From the NCBI GenBank assembly GCA_031260245.1, contig JAIRKH010000018.1, forward strand, positions 1 through 38,839: 38,839 nt of DNA, in the 5' to 3' direction. Of this stretch, positions 1 to 8,856 are shown in pieces. The position numbers and the translations under genes were made by a program. The stretch comes from Treponema sp. Lineage in GTDB: Bacteria; Spirochaetota; Spirochaetia; Treponematales; Breznakiellaceae. Position 1 is the stretch's first letter, and each line of letters starts with the position of its first letter. The notes under the pieces are model-generated. The model searched no databases and was not told the DNA's origin. It worked only from the letters and a program-made list of their open reading frames with translations.

Positions 1-19
1 CCTCCGGTGTCTGTCCCCC
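1..19. repeat. REP-like motif, left flank of lipoprotein cassette
   Basis: Reads CCTCCGGTGTCTGTCCCCC. It is the inverted counterpart of GGGGACAGACACTGGGAGG at 8059-8077; the two match over 18-19 bases with one gap. The GTGTCTGTCCCC core recurs through the first 16 kb of the window. The window edge may cut the element. Confidence 0.6.
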
Positions 20-106
20 TGAAGTTTGTCTGAAAAATGAAAAAAGTAAACGGTATTTTAAGAACGCGTACCTATATCATTTTGGGATAAAATCAAAGGA
101 GTAAAA

Positions 107-3100
107 ATGAAGATTGGACGTCTGTTTATAAATTTAAGCATTATTATAAATTTAACCATTATTTCCATAGTATCGTGTAATATGTTTTCCGCGTCTGACG
201 GCGTGTACCGTGAGAACAATCCCGACGGGTTTAGGAAGGTCATTCTGAATAAAACCAACATGAGCAGGTTGTCTTTCGGTACAAGTTCACGAGAAGCGCA
301 CGACTCCAACGCGGCAGGTTATACTACTCCCAGTAGCAATGCGCACCTGCCTGGTTGCGTAATCAATGCGGAAGATTTCAACGACGACGGGAGCGGAACC
401 ATTACCATTACCTCCACAAACGCCAGCAACAACGCGGGCAAGATAGCGGGCAGTGAAGACGGCATCGCGTATTATTACAAGAAAGTAGACAAAAATACAA
501 ATTTCCGCTTGAGCGCGGACTTCGAGATTATCATCTTTGGACTTTCCAACGGCAAGGGAGACTTGAACGGACAGGAAGGCTGGGGCATCATGGCGCGAGA
601 CTACGTGCCGCAATATGCGAACATCGGCAACTCGAATTACGACCTGACTATAGAGGGCTTGCAAGCCAATTCCGCCAACAATACCACCAATGGGATGTAT
701 TACGCAGGCAAAGATAGAACGGATGGTCCCGGCGGTTCAGGCAACATGATAATGGTAGGCGGGGTGAAACGCGGGGCGCGCGTGTACTATCGCTACGGCG
801 TAACGGACCCGACGGAAGACGCCGTTACAAACCCAGACACGGTTGCTGACGCTTCCCACGCCAAATTCTATTATCTGCCTCGCGAATTCGCGGATTATTC
901 TATTTATCCGAGCATACAAGCCCGTCCCGATTACCCGTGGGGAACCCATACTTTAAATGGAGGCGTTGAAGTTTCGACTGGATTGCCTGTTCTAAAATAT
1001 AGCCTCACACTGGAAAAGACGAACAACGGGTTCAAGGCGGTCATAGACGCTCCGGACGAAGGCTTCGCTACCCCGTGGGGGACGGTTTACAAGGGAATAA
1101 AAGCCGACCGTTCGCCGTCTCCGGGCGCGAAGATTGAATACGGCGACGTGGATACAAGAACAAAGAAAGCCAAAGAACTCGGCGGCGCGGCGATTCGAGA
1201 TTTGTTGTTCAGTATTGATAAGGAATCTTATTACGTGGGCTTCTTTGCGTGTAGAGACGCGAAGGTTAAGATTTCCAACATACAATACTGGGAGGCGCCC
1301 GCGAGCGAATGCGCTCCGCTGATTGAGGTTGAGCCGGAAATCATCGTCCCGTCTTTTAACGTAACATCGACGGGGACCGCGTCGTTGACTGACTACATCT
1401 TCGCGGCGAGGGCTAACGTAAAAGGCGTGCTCGCCCTTTCCTTAAACGGACAATCCTTACCGTCCCGCCAGGGAACGTGGACCACCGAGAAATCTAACGC
1501 AAGCGCGGAACCGTTTGCAAACTTCGAGATCCCCGATCTTACTTTGCAAGAAGGGGAAAACGTATTCATAGCGGTGTTTACCCCGCTCGTGGATACGAAA
1601 ACGGCGGACCCTCAAGAAGTAGACATGGACGACGCGTACCCTATCGAAGGCTATCAAGTGCTTGACCGAACGCCCATAAAGCAGACGTTTGTCGTAAATT
1701 ACAAACAAATAACCGGCGATGGAGCAGGCAATCTCTATGTCGCGCCTAACGGCAGGAGTTTTAACAAAGGAACCAAGGCTTCTCCGCTCGACCTGATAAC
1801 CGCCATAGATTTTGTTCAGCCCGGTCAACATATCGTTATGATGGACGGAGTATATTCCTACAAACACGTCAATATCCCGCGTTACAACAGCGGAACGCCC
1901 AAGGGTCAGGCGCTTGACGAGGTTTTCAAGGAAACGCCTGACGCTCGATACTCTGAAGTAGAGCAGTCTTATCACAACTTCAAGTACCTAGAGGCGGAAA
2001 ATCCCGACCAAGCTATCATTGACTTTGGATGTCCGGAGACGTTAAAACCGGACCTGCCTGACGTGAAAGGTTTTGAGTTGCGAGGGGATTACTGGTGGAT
2101 AGAAGGAATTCACATTCGGAATACCGCGAACAAGGTGAAGGGAATCAACGTCTTCGGCAAGAACAACGTCCTGCATCAAGTAAAGGCGTATTTCAACGGG
2201 GACAGCGGCGTGTCCATAGCGGGCGCTAGTACGGAACCCAAGGCTTTGTGGCCCTCGAATAATACCGTGCAGTACTGCGAATCTTTCGCCAATATGGACA
2301 AATCCCGCGAAGACGCGGACGGCTTCGCCGACAAATTGACCGCGGGAGAAGGTAACAGGTTCCTCTATTGCATAGCGCACCATAACGCGGACGACGGGTG
2401 GGACTTGTTCAGCAAGAAGGAAACAGGCGGTATCGGCGCGGTTCTGTTATACAAGTGCGTCGCGTATATGAATGGACGCTGGCTTGAGCCGGGACCGGAC
2501 GACGACGCGGCGGCTGACGACGATTATCCTGGCTGGCACTTGCAGAACGAATCCACGAAATCCGGAGGCAACGGCTTTAAGATGGGCGGCGAAGGCATAG
2601 CGGTTCTGCACGAAGCGGTCGATTGCTTGTCCTTCCTGAACGACGCGGACGGATTCACGAGCAACTCGGACCCGGCTATCCTCCTAACGAACTGTACCGC
2701 GTACAACAACGGCGGCACCATAGACGAGAGCGTAACGACCCGACCGGGCAATTATGCGATATACGGCGCGGGCGCGGCCGGAACCACAGGGCTTGACGCG
2801 GTTCTGACGCAGGTGGTTTCGCTCTATGCGAGAGATATAGAAGAGGGCGGGGACCGAGATGCGGTACCGACTAACGCGGACCGCGCGGAAATCAAGACCA
2901 CTGCCACCGGCTATGTGTGGGACGGAACCAACACCGTCAACAAGGCCGGGCGCATATTGACTGTAGAGAACAACGTGGAAAACATGACTCCGCCGTTTAC
3001 TAACTGGGAGGACGAAAACACGGTGAGTACGCCCTATACCCCCGACTCGGCGCGGAAGGTAAAAGGCTTGTCCAAATGGTCCGCAAACAATCTGAAAGGC

Positions 3101-3205
3101 GCCTTCCTTGAGCGGGAGGAGGACGGCAAGCAGTATAAACTCAACGACTTTATGAAACTTAAAAACGTGATTGGGACGGTTCCGGGAGCGCGGGACTTAT
3201 GGTAG
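107..3205 (+). CDS. Surface lipoprotein, pectate lyase family PL9
   Basis: Predicted exported pectate lyase (1032 aa) that cleaves polygalacturonate by calcium-dependent beta-elimination. Seen: a signal peptide with a spirochaete-type lipobox (IVSC, Cys24), so it should be lipid-anchored. Residues about 80-400 form a beta-sandwich-like module with F.LSADFEI and WGIMARD motifs. From about residue 540 a right-handed beta-helix begins (NLYVAPNG...GTKASPLDL...I.MMDGVYS). The PL9 signatures are present: DADGFADKL (Asp736, Asp738), NADDGWDLF (Asp762, Asp763, Asp766) for calcium, and GNGFKMGG, whose Lys825 corresponds to the PL9 catalytic base. The start has a good Shine-Dalgarno (AAAGGAG) 6 nt upstream. 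The next gene follows after 8 nt, so the two are co-transcribed. The family call is from recognised motifs; substrate range (pectin or pectate) is inference. Confidence 0.88.
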   Translation: MKIGRLFINLSIIINLTIISIVSCNMFSASDGVYRENNPDGFRKVILNKTNMSRLSFGTSSREAHDSNAAGYTTPSSNAHLPGCVINAEDFNDDGSGTITITSTNASNNAGKIAGSEDGIAYYYKKVDKNTNFRLSADFEIIIFGLSNGKGDLNGQEGWGIMARDYVPQYANIGNSNYDLTIEGLQANSANNTTNGMYYAGKDRTDGPGGSGNMIMVGGVKRGARVYYRYGVTDPTEDAVTNPDTVADASHAKFYYLPREFADYSIYPSIQARPDYPWGTHTLNGGVEVSTGLPVLKYSLTLEKTNNGFKAVIDAPDEGFATPWGTVYKGIKADRSPSPGAKIEYGDVDTRTKKAKELGGAAIRDLLFSIDKESYYVGFFACRDAKVKISNIQYWEAPASECAPLIEVEPEIIVPSFNVTSTGTASLTDYIFAARANVKGVLALSLNGQSLPSRQGTWTTEKSNASAEPFANFEIPDLTLQEGENVFIAVFTPLVDTKTADPQEVDMDDAYPIEGYQVLDRTPIKQTFVVNYKQITGDGAGNLYVAPNGRSFNKGTKASPLDLITAIDFVQPGQHIVMMDGVYSYKHVNIPRYNSGTPKGQALDEVFKETPDARYSEVEQSYHNFKYLEAENPDQAIIDFGCPETLKPDLPDVKGFELRGDYWWIEGIHIRNTANKVKGINVFGKNNVLHQVKAYFNGDSGVSIAGASTEPKALWPSNNTVQYCESFANMDKSREDADGFADKLTAGEGNRFLYCIAHHNADDGWDLFSKKETGGIGAVLLYKCVAYMNGRWLEPGPDDDAAADDDYPGWHLQNESTKSGGNGFKMGGEGIAVLHEAVDCLSFLNDADGFTSNSDPAILLTNCTAYNNGGTIDESVTTRPGNYAIYGAGAAGTTGLDAVLTQVVSLYARDIEEGGDRDAVPTNADRAEIKTTATGYVWDGTNTVNKAGRILTVENNVENMTPPFTNWEDENTVSTPYTPDSARKVKGLSKWSANNLKGAFLEREEDGKQYKLNDFMKLKNVIGTVPGARDLW

Positions 3206-3213
3206 GAGTAAAT

Positions 3214-4608
3214 ATGAGAATATTAACTATATTAGCAATCATTGCTATAACGGGTTGTCAAGGAGAGCTGACGCCGGAGGATATTAAGCCTGAAAACAAC
3301 AATCAAGGCGGCGTTGGAGGCGGCGAAGACCCGCGAGGCGGGAAGATTCTCGACCAAGGGTTAGCGTTCTACAATATGCCCGGCGGCATCTTTGACTTGG
3401 AGGAGGGAACTTACGACACGCCGGAGACCATCGGGCGGACGTTGGACCCGTCTGACAGTAAAGTCGGCGAACTCAGCCCAAGCGAAGAACCGTATGTCGC
3501 GGACGCTAACGAGGAAACGCGGGCAAAATACATCGTGAGAGGACCGTCTTCGGTTTCCACTTCCAAGCTGGACTCAGGCGGGTTTATGGACGCCGCTTTC
3601 CTCTATTACGCCTTGCCTCTGGAAGGCGAATTCACCCTACGCGCGCGAGTGCGGATGACCGCGAAGGCGGGCGACAGTACCAGCAAGGGCTATTTTTTCG
3701 GCGCGTTTACCGGAACGCCTGAAGACGTAGGGGTGAAATTTACTTCCACGTCGCAGGGCGCGGGTTTGCTCTTTCGTACCAACGACACCGCGGATAATAA
3801 CAGCGGCGGCGGTCCCTCCATACGTCCTTATTTCAAGAACGAGGGCGGCGGCTGGTCGACCGGTCCCACTCAATCAGCCGTTACGACGAGTCTAAAAGAA
3901 GAAACATGGATGAACCTGAGACAACCAAGCTGGCGGCAAGAGCGAATCTTGGAAATAATCCGCGAGAGCGAGCCTCGCAAAGGCGGCGACGGCAAAGATT
4001 ATATCACCGCGTTTGTGATGCGGGTTTATGACAGCAAGAGCGGCGTTCTTCGAGGGACGGTTTACATTTATAGCGACGCCGTTCATGAAAGTTTAATAGT
4101 TGGGAATAATGTCTATGTTGGAATAGCGTTGTTGGGCAGTTCGGTGGAATTCTCCGAGATAAGCCTGTGGGAGAACAACAATAAGTCTGGAGACCCCATA
4201 TTCAAGACGCCTGCGACGTATCCCGCCTATGTAGACGTAGAAAGCGTGAAAATCGGGGTTAGCCGCGACGGCGGGAGTCTGAATACCGGTTACGGCAATT
4301 CTTCGCTTTTTGCTAATTGCGGTATATACAAGGTTAGTAGCGTCGCGGACGCCAAATCTCGCCCCGTCTCCCTTACGGCTGTAATTAGCCCTGATTATGC
4401 GAACAATCTCTTTGTTAAGTGGGAAATCATAAAAGAATATGATACATCTGGCGGCGCGATAACCGTTACCCCTACAGACGGAGACGAAGAGAGCGGATGG
4501 AGAAAGGCGAATGTTACAATCGAGGGCGCCGGGTCGGTGGTAATAATGGCGACTTCCCGCGACCCGAGTTTGGCTGACCATTGTTTGGAATTGGTAGTAG
4601 GCGAGTGA
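3214..4608 (+). CDS. Lipoprotein with carbohydrate-binding-like module
   Basis: A 464-aa lipoprotein of unknown function. The ATG at 3214 is preferred over the one at 3199 because it has TAGGAG 5 nt upstream, while 3199 lies inside the preceding gene. The signal peptide ends in AITGC (Cys15), followed by a low-complexity Gly/Glu linker. Residues about 110-300 resemble the beta-sandwich module of its neighbours: an aromatic strand (AAFLYYALPLEGEF), then TLRARVRM, then GYFFGAFTGTPED. The C-terminal 120 residues look like an Ig-type (Big_2-like) domain (VESVKIGVSRDGG... VSLTAVISPDY... GSVVIMATS). It sits between a PL9 pectate lyase and a multi-Ig lipoprotein in one direction, so a role in binding the same polysaccharide at the cell surface is inferred. 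No catalytic motif was recognised. Confidence 0.8.
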   Translation: MRILTILAIIAITGCQGELTPEDIKPENNNQGGVGGGEDPRGGKILDQGLAFYNMPGGIFDLEEGTYDTPETIGRTLDPSDSKVGELSPSEEPYVADANEETRAKYIVRGPSSVSTSKLDSGGFMDAAFLYYALPLEGEFTLRARVRMTAKAGDSTSKGYFFGAFTGTPEDVGVKFTSTSQGAGLLFRTNDTADNNSGGGPSIRPYFKNEGGGWSTGPTQSAVTTSLKEETWMNLRQPSWRQERILEIIRESEPRKGGDGKDYITAFVMRVYDSKSGVLRGTVYIYSDAVHESLIVGNNVYVGIALLGSSVEFSEISLWENNNKSGDPIFKTPATYPAYVDVESVKIGVSRDGGSLNTGYGNSSLFANCGIYKVSSVADAKSRPVSLTAVISPDYANNLFVKWEIIKEYDTSGGAITVTPTDGDEESGWRKANVTIEGAGSVVIMATSRDPSLADHCLELVVGE

Positions 4609-4688
4609 GAATCTCTCACTCGTAGGCGAGGGGAGGACTCGCCTATAGGTTAGAGACTCTCTAACGCGTAGGTTAGAGCGCCTCTAAC
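4603..4688 (+). repeat. Row of four tandem small hairpins
   Basis: Four perfect inverted repeats follow each other: GAGTGAGA/TCTCACTC (4603-4610/4614-4621), TAGGCGAG/CTCGCCTA (4623-4630/4638-4645), GTTAGAG/CTCTAAC (4649-4655/4659-4665) and GTTAGAG/CTCTAAC (4672-4678/4682-4688). Three of the loops are 3 nt. The last three are introduced by TAGG or a close variant. The first stem overlaps the stop codon of the upstream gene. None has a T-tract, so this is not a standard intrinsic terminator. It could be a processing or mRNA-stability region, or a repeat insertion. Confidence 0.75.
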
Positions 4689-4724
4689 AGAAGTAAATTA
4701 GGTAATCACCGGCTTTGCCGGCGG

Positions 4725-4760
4725 TTAGTCCTTTTTATTTGAGAAGGACTAATATTTTTT
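4725..4760 (+). terminator. Hairpin with T-tract before the third lipoprotein gene
   Basis: TTAGTCCTT (4725-4733) pairs perfectly with AAGGACTAA (4744-4752) around a 10-nt loop, followed by TATTTTTT. A small CCGGC/GCCGG hairpin precedes it at about 4709-4721. CTAATATTTTTT is directly duplicated (4749-4760 and 4761-4772). It may act as a terminator or attenuator ahead of the gene at 4784. The stem resembles the GTCCTC/GAGGAC hairpins at 28968 and 37114. Confidence 0.65.
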
Positions 4761-4783
4761 CTAATATTTTTTATGGAGGAAAC

Positions 4784-7700
4784 ATGAAAAGATTAAGAAT
4801 TATGACAGCCGTCGTAATGACGTTTTCGGCGTTGTTCTTCGGTTGCGACACTGGCGGCGGCAGCGGAGATTCGTCCGTCAAAGTAACCGGCGTTACCATT
4901 AGCGGTACTGGCGTTACAAGCGGCGCCGCTACAATAGCCATTGACGGGACCCTTCAGTTGATAGCGACGGTTGCGCCCAATAACGCAACCAACAAAACAG
5001 TTACATGGGCGAGTAGCGACGACGCTATAGCTACTGTTAGCGCGGCTGGGCTTGTAACCGGCGTTGCGGAAGGCGAGGCGACCGTCACCGCGACTGCGGG
5101 AGGAATCGATGCGACTGTTACGATAACCGTTACCGAGCCTGCGAAGGTTGAAAGCGTTATCATCAAGAACGGCGCTACAGAGGTTACCGGTCAAGCCATT
5201 AATACCAGGGCTAACGGAGAGATAGAGCTTACCGCTGAAGTAAGTCCTTCCAACGTATCTAACGCGGACAAGGTTGTTACATGGACCAGCGCCGATTCCA
5301 ATATAGCTAGAGTTAATGCGGAGACGGGACTTGTAACTGGCGTTGCGGAAGGTACGACGACCATCACCGCGACGACCGCAGGCAAAAAAGAGAACGATGA
5401 AGAGGCGACCGCCTCCGTTACCATAAACGTTACAACGCCTAAATTGGTAATATTTAACCAGACAGGCGCGGGCGAAGGAAGCGGCGTGGGCGAAGGGTTA
5501 GCGACGGCGGGAAACGTAACGGACAATATGTTTAATGAAAACAACAGGCTCGTTGTTACCAATACAAGTACCGCCTCAGGGTGGGGAACCGAGCTTAATA
5601 AAGTTAAGGGAAATACCTTTGTCTATCTGGATATACCGTTAAAAGCGCCCTTTAGCGTCAGCGCGCGGCTGAAAATCTCATCGTTACACGCGGCCGCCGG
5701 TACCGATAACGGTATATTTGTGGGCGCGTTTACCGACCCGACGGTAGATACTACCAACGCCGACGCCGCAAACCCGGAAACTTTCATCGCGCTTATGGGC
5801 ATAAATTCCGCTACTAACGGACGTAGAAGTGTGTACGGGACGCGAATTACTACCAGCGACGTAACCGACAATTCCGCAGTGGGCGCCACGCAATTTACCG
5901 AGTCTACCGGACAAGAATATTTGTATACAGTAGCGCAAAACACGCTTGACACCTATACGATTTTTGTGGAAGACGACGCTTTTAATCCCCCCAGATCGCG
6001 TAATCCCTATCCGGTGAACAGGGGACCTAACAACGACCAAGTTTTCCCCGCCCTGGGAGAGGCTGATAATGCGGTCTACCTGGGTTTCCTCGTCAACGGC
6101 GTGGTAGCGGAAATCTCCAATATCGTCATTACGCAGGGAAGCGAAACTGTCTATGAGAAGCCCGCGGATCCGACTCCTTATCCTCGTGTGGAAACCGTTA
6201 CAATAACTAACTCGACGGGCGCCGAGGTTGAGGTAGAGGGGCTTTTGCAGATGACGGCGAGCGTAACGCCCACCGGAGCGTATCAGGGAGTTACCTGGTC
6301 AATAGACCCGGAGGACGCGCAATACGCGACGATTAACGCCGATACCGGCGCGTTGCAGGGGGTCGATATAGGGACCGCCAAAGTCTACGCGACTTCGATT
6401 GATAACGGCGCAGACGGAATGCCGGTAAAATCTGAGGCTTTCAGCGTAACCGTAAAGGCAAAATCTGAATTACCTCGTTATCGCTCATGGAACTTCCAGG
6501 AGCTTCCGGCGGGATGGGAAAACAACACCGCAAACACAACCAATACGCCTTATATTCAGGGGATGACCTTACTGGCGGCGATGCGGAATGGCGGTATGTC
6601 TGTTGTCAATAACCAAGTCGTGCCAGAGGGGTCAGATCTTTCTATAGGAGCCTTAAAACCCAATGGCGCAATGGCAAATGGTTTTGCCGTTATCGAGTCT
6701 GTGGAAGGGCCCTTTGGTATCACTTTAAAATACCACGCAAACTCAAGCAGCGCAAATATTTCGCGCAATCCTTCAATTAAGATAGGAGAAGAAGGAAAGT
6801 CAAAGTTGGATCCAGGTACCTATACTGTTGTAGGTGCGGAATGGAAAGAGTATTGGGATTCAGTGGCTGCTATTAATGGAACGCCTTCAACAGGCACTTC
6901 AGACCCGCAGACGTGGTTTTACAACTATGAAGGTACAGATAATGTTGATATTCTACTCTTGGCATCAGCAAATCCAGGACTTATTTTTGACGTTATAATA
7001 AGCGAGCCTGTCCCCGTTGTTGATGTTACGGGCGTTACGCTTGACTCAACCGCGAGCGTAGCAGTCGGTAAAACGGTAACGCTGACTCCGACCATAAACC
7101 CCAACGACGCGACCAACAAGGCGGTTACATGGGAATCGTCCGATGGGGCTATAGCGGAAGTAAACGCCAGCGGCGTCGTTAGCGGCAAGGCGGAAGGCAC
7201 GGCGATCATTACGGTAACTACCGTGGACGGCGCCAAGATGGCGACCTGCACAGTAACGGTATCCGCCCCCATAGCGGTTACGGGCGTTACGCTTGACTCA
7301 ACCACGAGCGTAGCAGTCGGTAAAACGATAACGCTGACTCCGACTGTAGCGCCCGATAACGCGACCAACAAGGCGGTTACATGGGAATCGTCCGATGGGG
7401 CTATAGCGGAAGTAAACGCCAGCGGCGTCGTTAGCGGCAAAGCGGAAGGTACTGCAACCATTACGGTAACTACCGCGGATGGCGACAAGACGGCAACCTG
7501 CCAAGTAACGGTAACGGCGGCACCGCCGCCAGTAGAAGCAGCTGACAAGACGTGGAGCTTTGCAGACGATGCGTGGAATACATACTTTGAGAGTTATGGC
7601 TCTTCGGATTACAAGGAAACTTCTACCGTTGATGATTTGACCGTAATAGGCGGTACTGGCGGTGTAAAATTTACTACAAGCAACCAGACCGTAAATGGAA

Positions 7701-7981
7701 CTATTTACTCGAAACGGTTGCAATTACAAGGCGCAGGAAGCACAACAAATAGGGCTGTAAGTTTTGATGTAGCCGGCGCGTGCGCTATAAAAGTTATTGC
7801 TCATAGCGGTAATACAGGACGCAAGCTAAGGTTGTCAGATGGAACTGATGTAGTAGAATCAGAAGATGTTAATGCAGGCGCGGAATATACGATAGATTAT
7901 ACTGGCGAAGGCGCTACTCTGTATCTGTATTCTTCATCCAGCGGCATAAATCTTTACACTATTACGATTGACTATCCGTAA
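4784..7981 (+). CDS. Large Ig-like (Big_2) domain lipoprotein
   Basis: A 1065-aa surface lipoprotein. The ATG at 4784 has GGAGGA 3 nt upstream. The lipobox is LFFGC (Cys21). Domain order: two Big_2 Ig-like domains (about residues 35-220, each with the TW.S.D..IA.V...G.V.G...G motif). Next comes a beta-sandwich module like those in the two upstream genes (YLDIPLKAPFSVSARLKI, FVGAFTDPT, about 260-450). A third Big_2 domain follows. A CBM-like domain beginning SWNFQELPAGW (about 565-745) comes next, then two nearly identical Big_2 domains. The C-terminal domain (KTWSFADDAW ... LYLYSSSSGINLYTITI) is of a type commonly appended to pectate lyases and other carbohydrate enzymes. There is no catalytic domain, so a polysaccharide-binding or adhesion role is inferred. 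A terminator follows at 8025. Confidence 0.85.
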   Translation: MKRLRIMTAVVMTFSALFFGCDTGGGSGDSSVKVTGVTISGTGVTSGAATIAIDGTLQLIATVAPNNATNKTVTWASSDDAIATVSAAGLVTGVAEGEATVTATAGGIDATVTITVTEPAKVESVIIKNGATEVTGQAINTRANGEIELTAEVSPSNVSNADKVVTWTSADSNIARVNAETGLVTGVAEGTTTITATTAGKKENDEEATASVTINVTTPKLVIFNQTGAGEGSGVGEGLATAGNVTDNMFNENNRLVVTNTSTASGWGTELNKVKGNTFVYLDIPLKAPFSVSARLKISSLHAAAGTDNGIFVGAFTDPTVDTTNADAANPETFIALMGINSATNGRRSVYGTRITTSDVTDNSAVGATQFTESTGQEYLYTVAQNTLDTYTIFVEDDAFNPPRSRNPYPVNRGPNNDQVFPALGEADNAVYLGFLVNGVVAEISNIVITQGSETVYEKPADPTPYPRVETVTITNSTGAEVEVEGLLQMTASVTPTGAYQGVTWSIDPEDAQYATINADTGALQGVDIGTAKVYATSIDNGADGMPVKSEAFSVTVKAKSELPRYRSWNFQELPAGWENNTANTTNTPYIQGMTLLAAMRNGGMSVVNNQVVPEGSDLSIGALKPNGAMANGFAVIESVEGPFGITLKYHANSSSANISRNPSIKIGEEGKSKLDPGTYTVVGAEWKEYWDSVAAINGTPSTGTSDPQTWFYNYEGTDNVDILLLASANPGLIFDVIISEPVPVVDVTGVTLDSTASVAVGKTVTLTPTINPNDATNKAVTWESSDGAIAEVNASGVVSGKAEGTAIITVTTVDGAKMATCTVTVSAPIAVTGVTLDSTTSVAVGKTITLTPTVAPDNATNKAVTWESSDGAIAEVNASGVVSGKAEGTATITVTTADGDKTATCQVTVTAAPPPVEAADKTWSFADDAWNTYFESYGSSDYKETSTVDDLTVIGGTGGVKFTTSNQTVNGTIYSKRLQLQGAGSTTNRAVSFDVAGACAIKVIAHSGNTGRKLRLSDGTDVVESEDVNAGAEYTIDYTGEGATLYLYSSSSGINLYTITIDYP
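7025..7516 (+). repeat. Tandem 252-bp repeat coding two Big_2 domains
   Basis: Two in-frame units start at 7025 and 7277, exactly 252 bp (84 codons) apart, each opening with GTTACGGGCGTTACGCTTGA. They are nearly identical over most of their length. The high DNA identity points to recent duplication and a risk of copy-number change by recombination. Confidence 0.85.
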
Positions 7982-8024
7982 AGTAAGCTACCGTAGGTAT
8001 AGCCTAAACGGTTAAGTAAAACTG

Positions 8025-8056
8025 AAGCCGCCTCCATAATGGGGGCGGCTTTTTTA
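8025..8056 (+). terminator. Intrinsic terminator of the lipoprotein cluster
   Basis: AAGCCGCC (8025-8032) pairs with GGCGGCTT (8044-8051). The stem extends to 11 bp around the loop ATAAT and is followed by a run of T (8050-8055). Confidence 0.9.
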
Positions 8057-8058
8057 TT

Positions 8059-8120
8059 GGGGACAGACACTGGGAGGCGTATTGCGGGAGAGGTTCGGGG
8101 TGGTGCGTGGGGGACAGACG
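8059..8120. repeat. Two direct REP-like motifs
   Basis: GGGGACAGACAC at 8059-8070 and GGGGGACAGACG at 8109-8120 have the same orientation and lie 50 bp apart, directly after a terminator. The first, extended to 8077, is the inverted match of positions 1-18. The second is followed by CCGGGG. Confidence 0.65.
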
Positions 8121-8153
8121 CCGGGGTGGAGAGACGCCGACAGGGGAGGGTTG

Positions 8154-8182
8154 TTGACGTTTGCGGTCAAATGGCGTATAAT
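8154..8182 (+). promoter_or_regulatory. Sigma-70 promoter of the PD-(D/E)XK-like gene
   Basis: TTGACG (8154-8159), a 17-nt spacer and a perfect TATAAT (8177-8182). The start of transcription should be near 8189, at the Shine-Dalgarno itself (AGGAGGG), giving a leader of only about 10 nt. Confidence 0.8.
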
Positions 8183-8198
8183 AAAAGAGGAGGGAATT

Positions 8199-8816
8199 AT
8201 GTCAGATATAGCGATAGAATATGAGAAAGGGCTGACTTTCGAGAAAGTATGGACGATGTTTCAGGAGACCGGGCGTCAGATGAAGGAGACGGACCGGTTG
8301 ATAAAGGAGTTGAGAGAGGAGTCCAAAGAGACTGACCGACGTATGCAAGAGACTGACCGGTTGATAAAGGAGTTGTCAAAGAACGTGGGCGGGGTGAACA
8401 AGACGTTAGGGAATTGGGCGGAGGAGACGGTGGCGGTCAATCTGGCTGAGAAGTTCAACGCGTTTGGCTACAAGCTTATCTTGGGGGGCAGGGACGTGAA
8501 GTTTAGTAAAGACGGACAAACGTTTGCGGAGGTGGATGTTTTGCTGTGGAACGGGGAATACGTCATGCCAGTGGAAGTGAAGACGACGCTGACGGTAGAG
8601 GATGTGAACGGGCATTTGAGGCGGCTTGGGCGGGTGCGGGAATGTCTGGATTATAGCGGGGATAGGCGTCGGCTGATAGGGGCTGTGGCTGGGATGATAA
8701 CGTCTGAGGGTGTGCGGGATTATGCGCAAGGCAGAGGACTTTATGTGGTCGTGCAGTCTGGGGATTCGGCGGCGATAGCGCCCCTGCCTGAAGGCTTCAC
8801 CCCGCGCGTGTGGTGA
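8199..8816 (+). CDS. Coiled-coil protein with PD-(D/E)XK nuclease-like domain
   Basis: A 205-aa protein. The ATG at 8199 is chosen because AGGAGGG lies just upstream and the promoter ends at 8182, which rules out a start at 8082. Residues about 20-60 form a coiled coil built on a repeated MKETDRLIKEL / MQETDRLIKEL unit. Residues about 70-205 show a PD-(D/E)XK-like core: E near WAEETV, then EVDVLLWNG, then MPVEVKTTL (the D...E-x-K pattern). Families of this build (DUF3782-like) are common in multiple copies in spirochaetes and cyanobacteria. Their function is not established; DNA cleavage is only suggested by the fold. It sits among REP-like motifs and just upstream of an rRNA methyltransferase gene in the same direction. 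Confidence 0.72.
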   Translation: MSDIAIEYEKGLTFEKVWTMFQETGRQMKETDRLIKELREESKETDRRMQETDRLIKELSKNVGGVNKTLGNWAEETVAVNLAEKFNAFGYKLILGGRDVKFSKDGQTFAEVDVLLWNGEYVMPVEVKTTLTVEDVNGHLRRLGRVRECLDYSGDRRRLIGAVAGMITSEGVRDYAQGRGLYVVVQSGDSAAIAPLPEGFTPRVW

Positions 8817-8839
8817 AGGCAAACTGCCTCTCCCATGAC

Positions 8840-8853
8840 AGGGACAGACACTG
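8840..8853. repeat. REP-like motif upstream of the methyltransferase gene
   Basis: AGGGACAGACACTG, ending 3 nt before the start codon of the next gene. It occupies the place where a Shine-Dalgarno would be. Confidence 0.55.
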
Positions 8854-8856
8854 AAC

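Noticed and set aside
5191-7548. Long minus-strand frames opposite the Ig-domain lipoprotein
   Set aside because: Mirror frames caused by the Thr/Val-rich repeats; no ribosome sites or recognisable domains.
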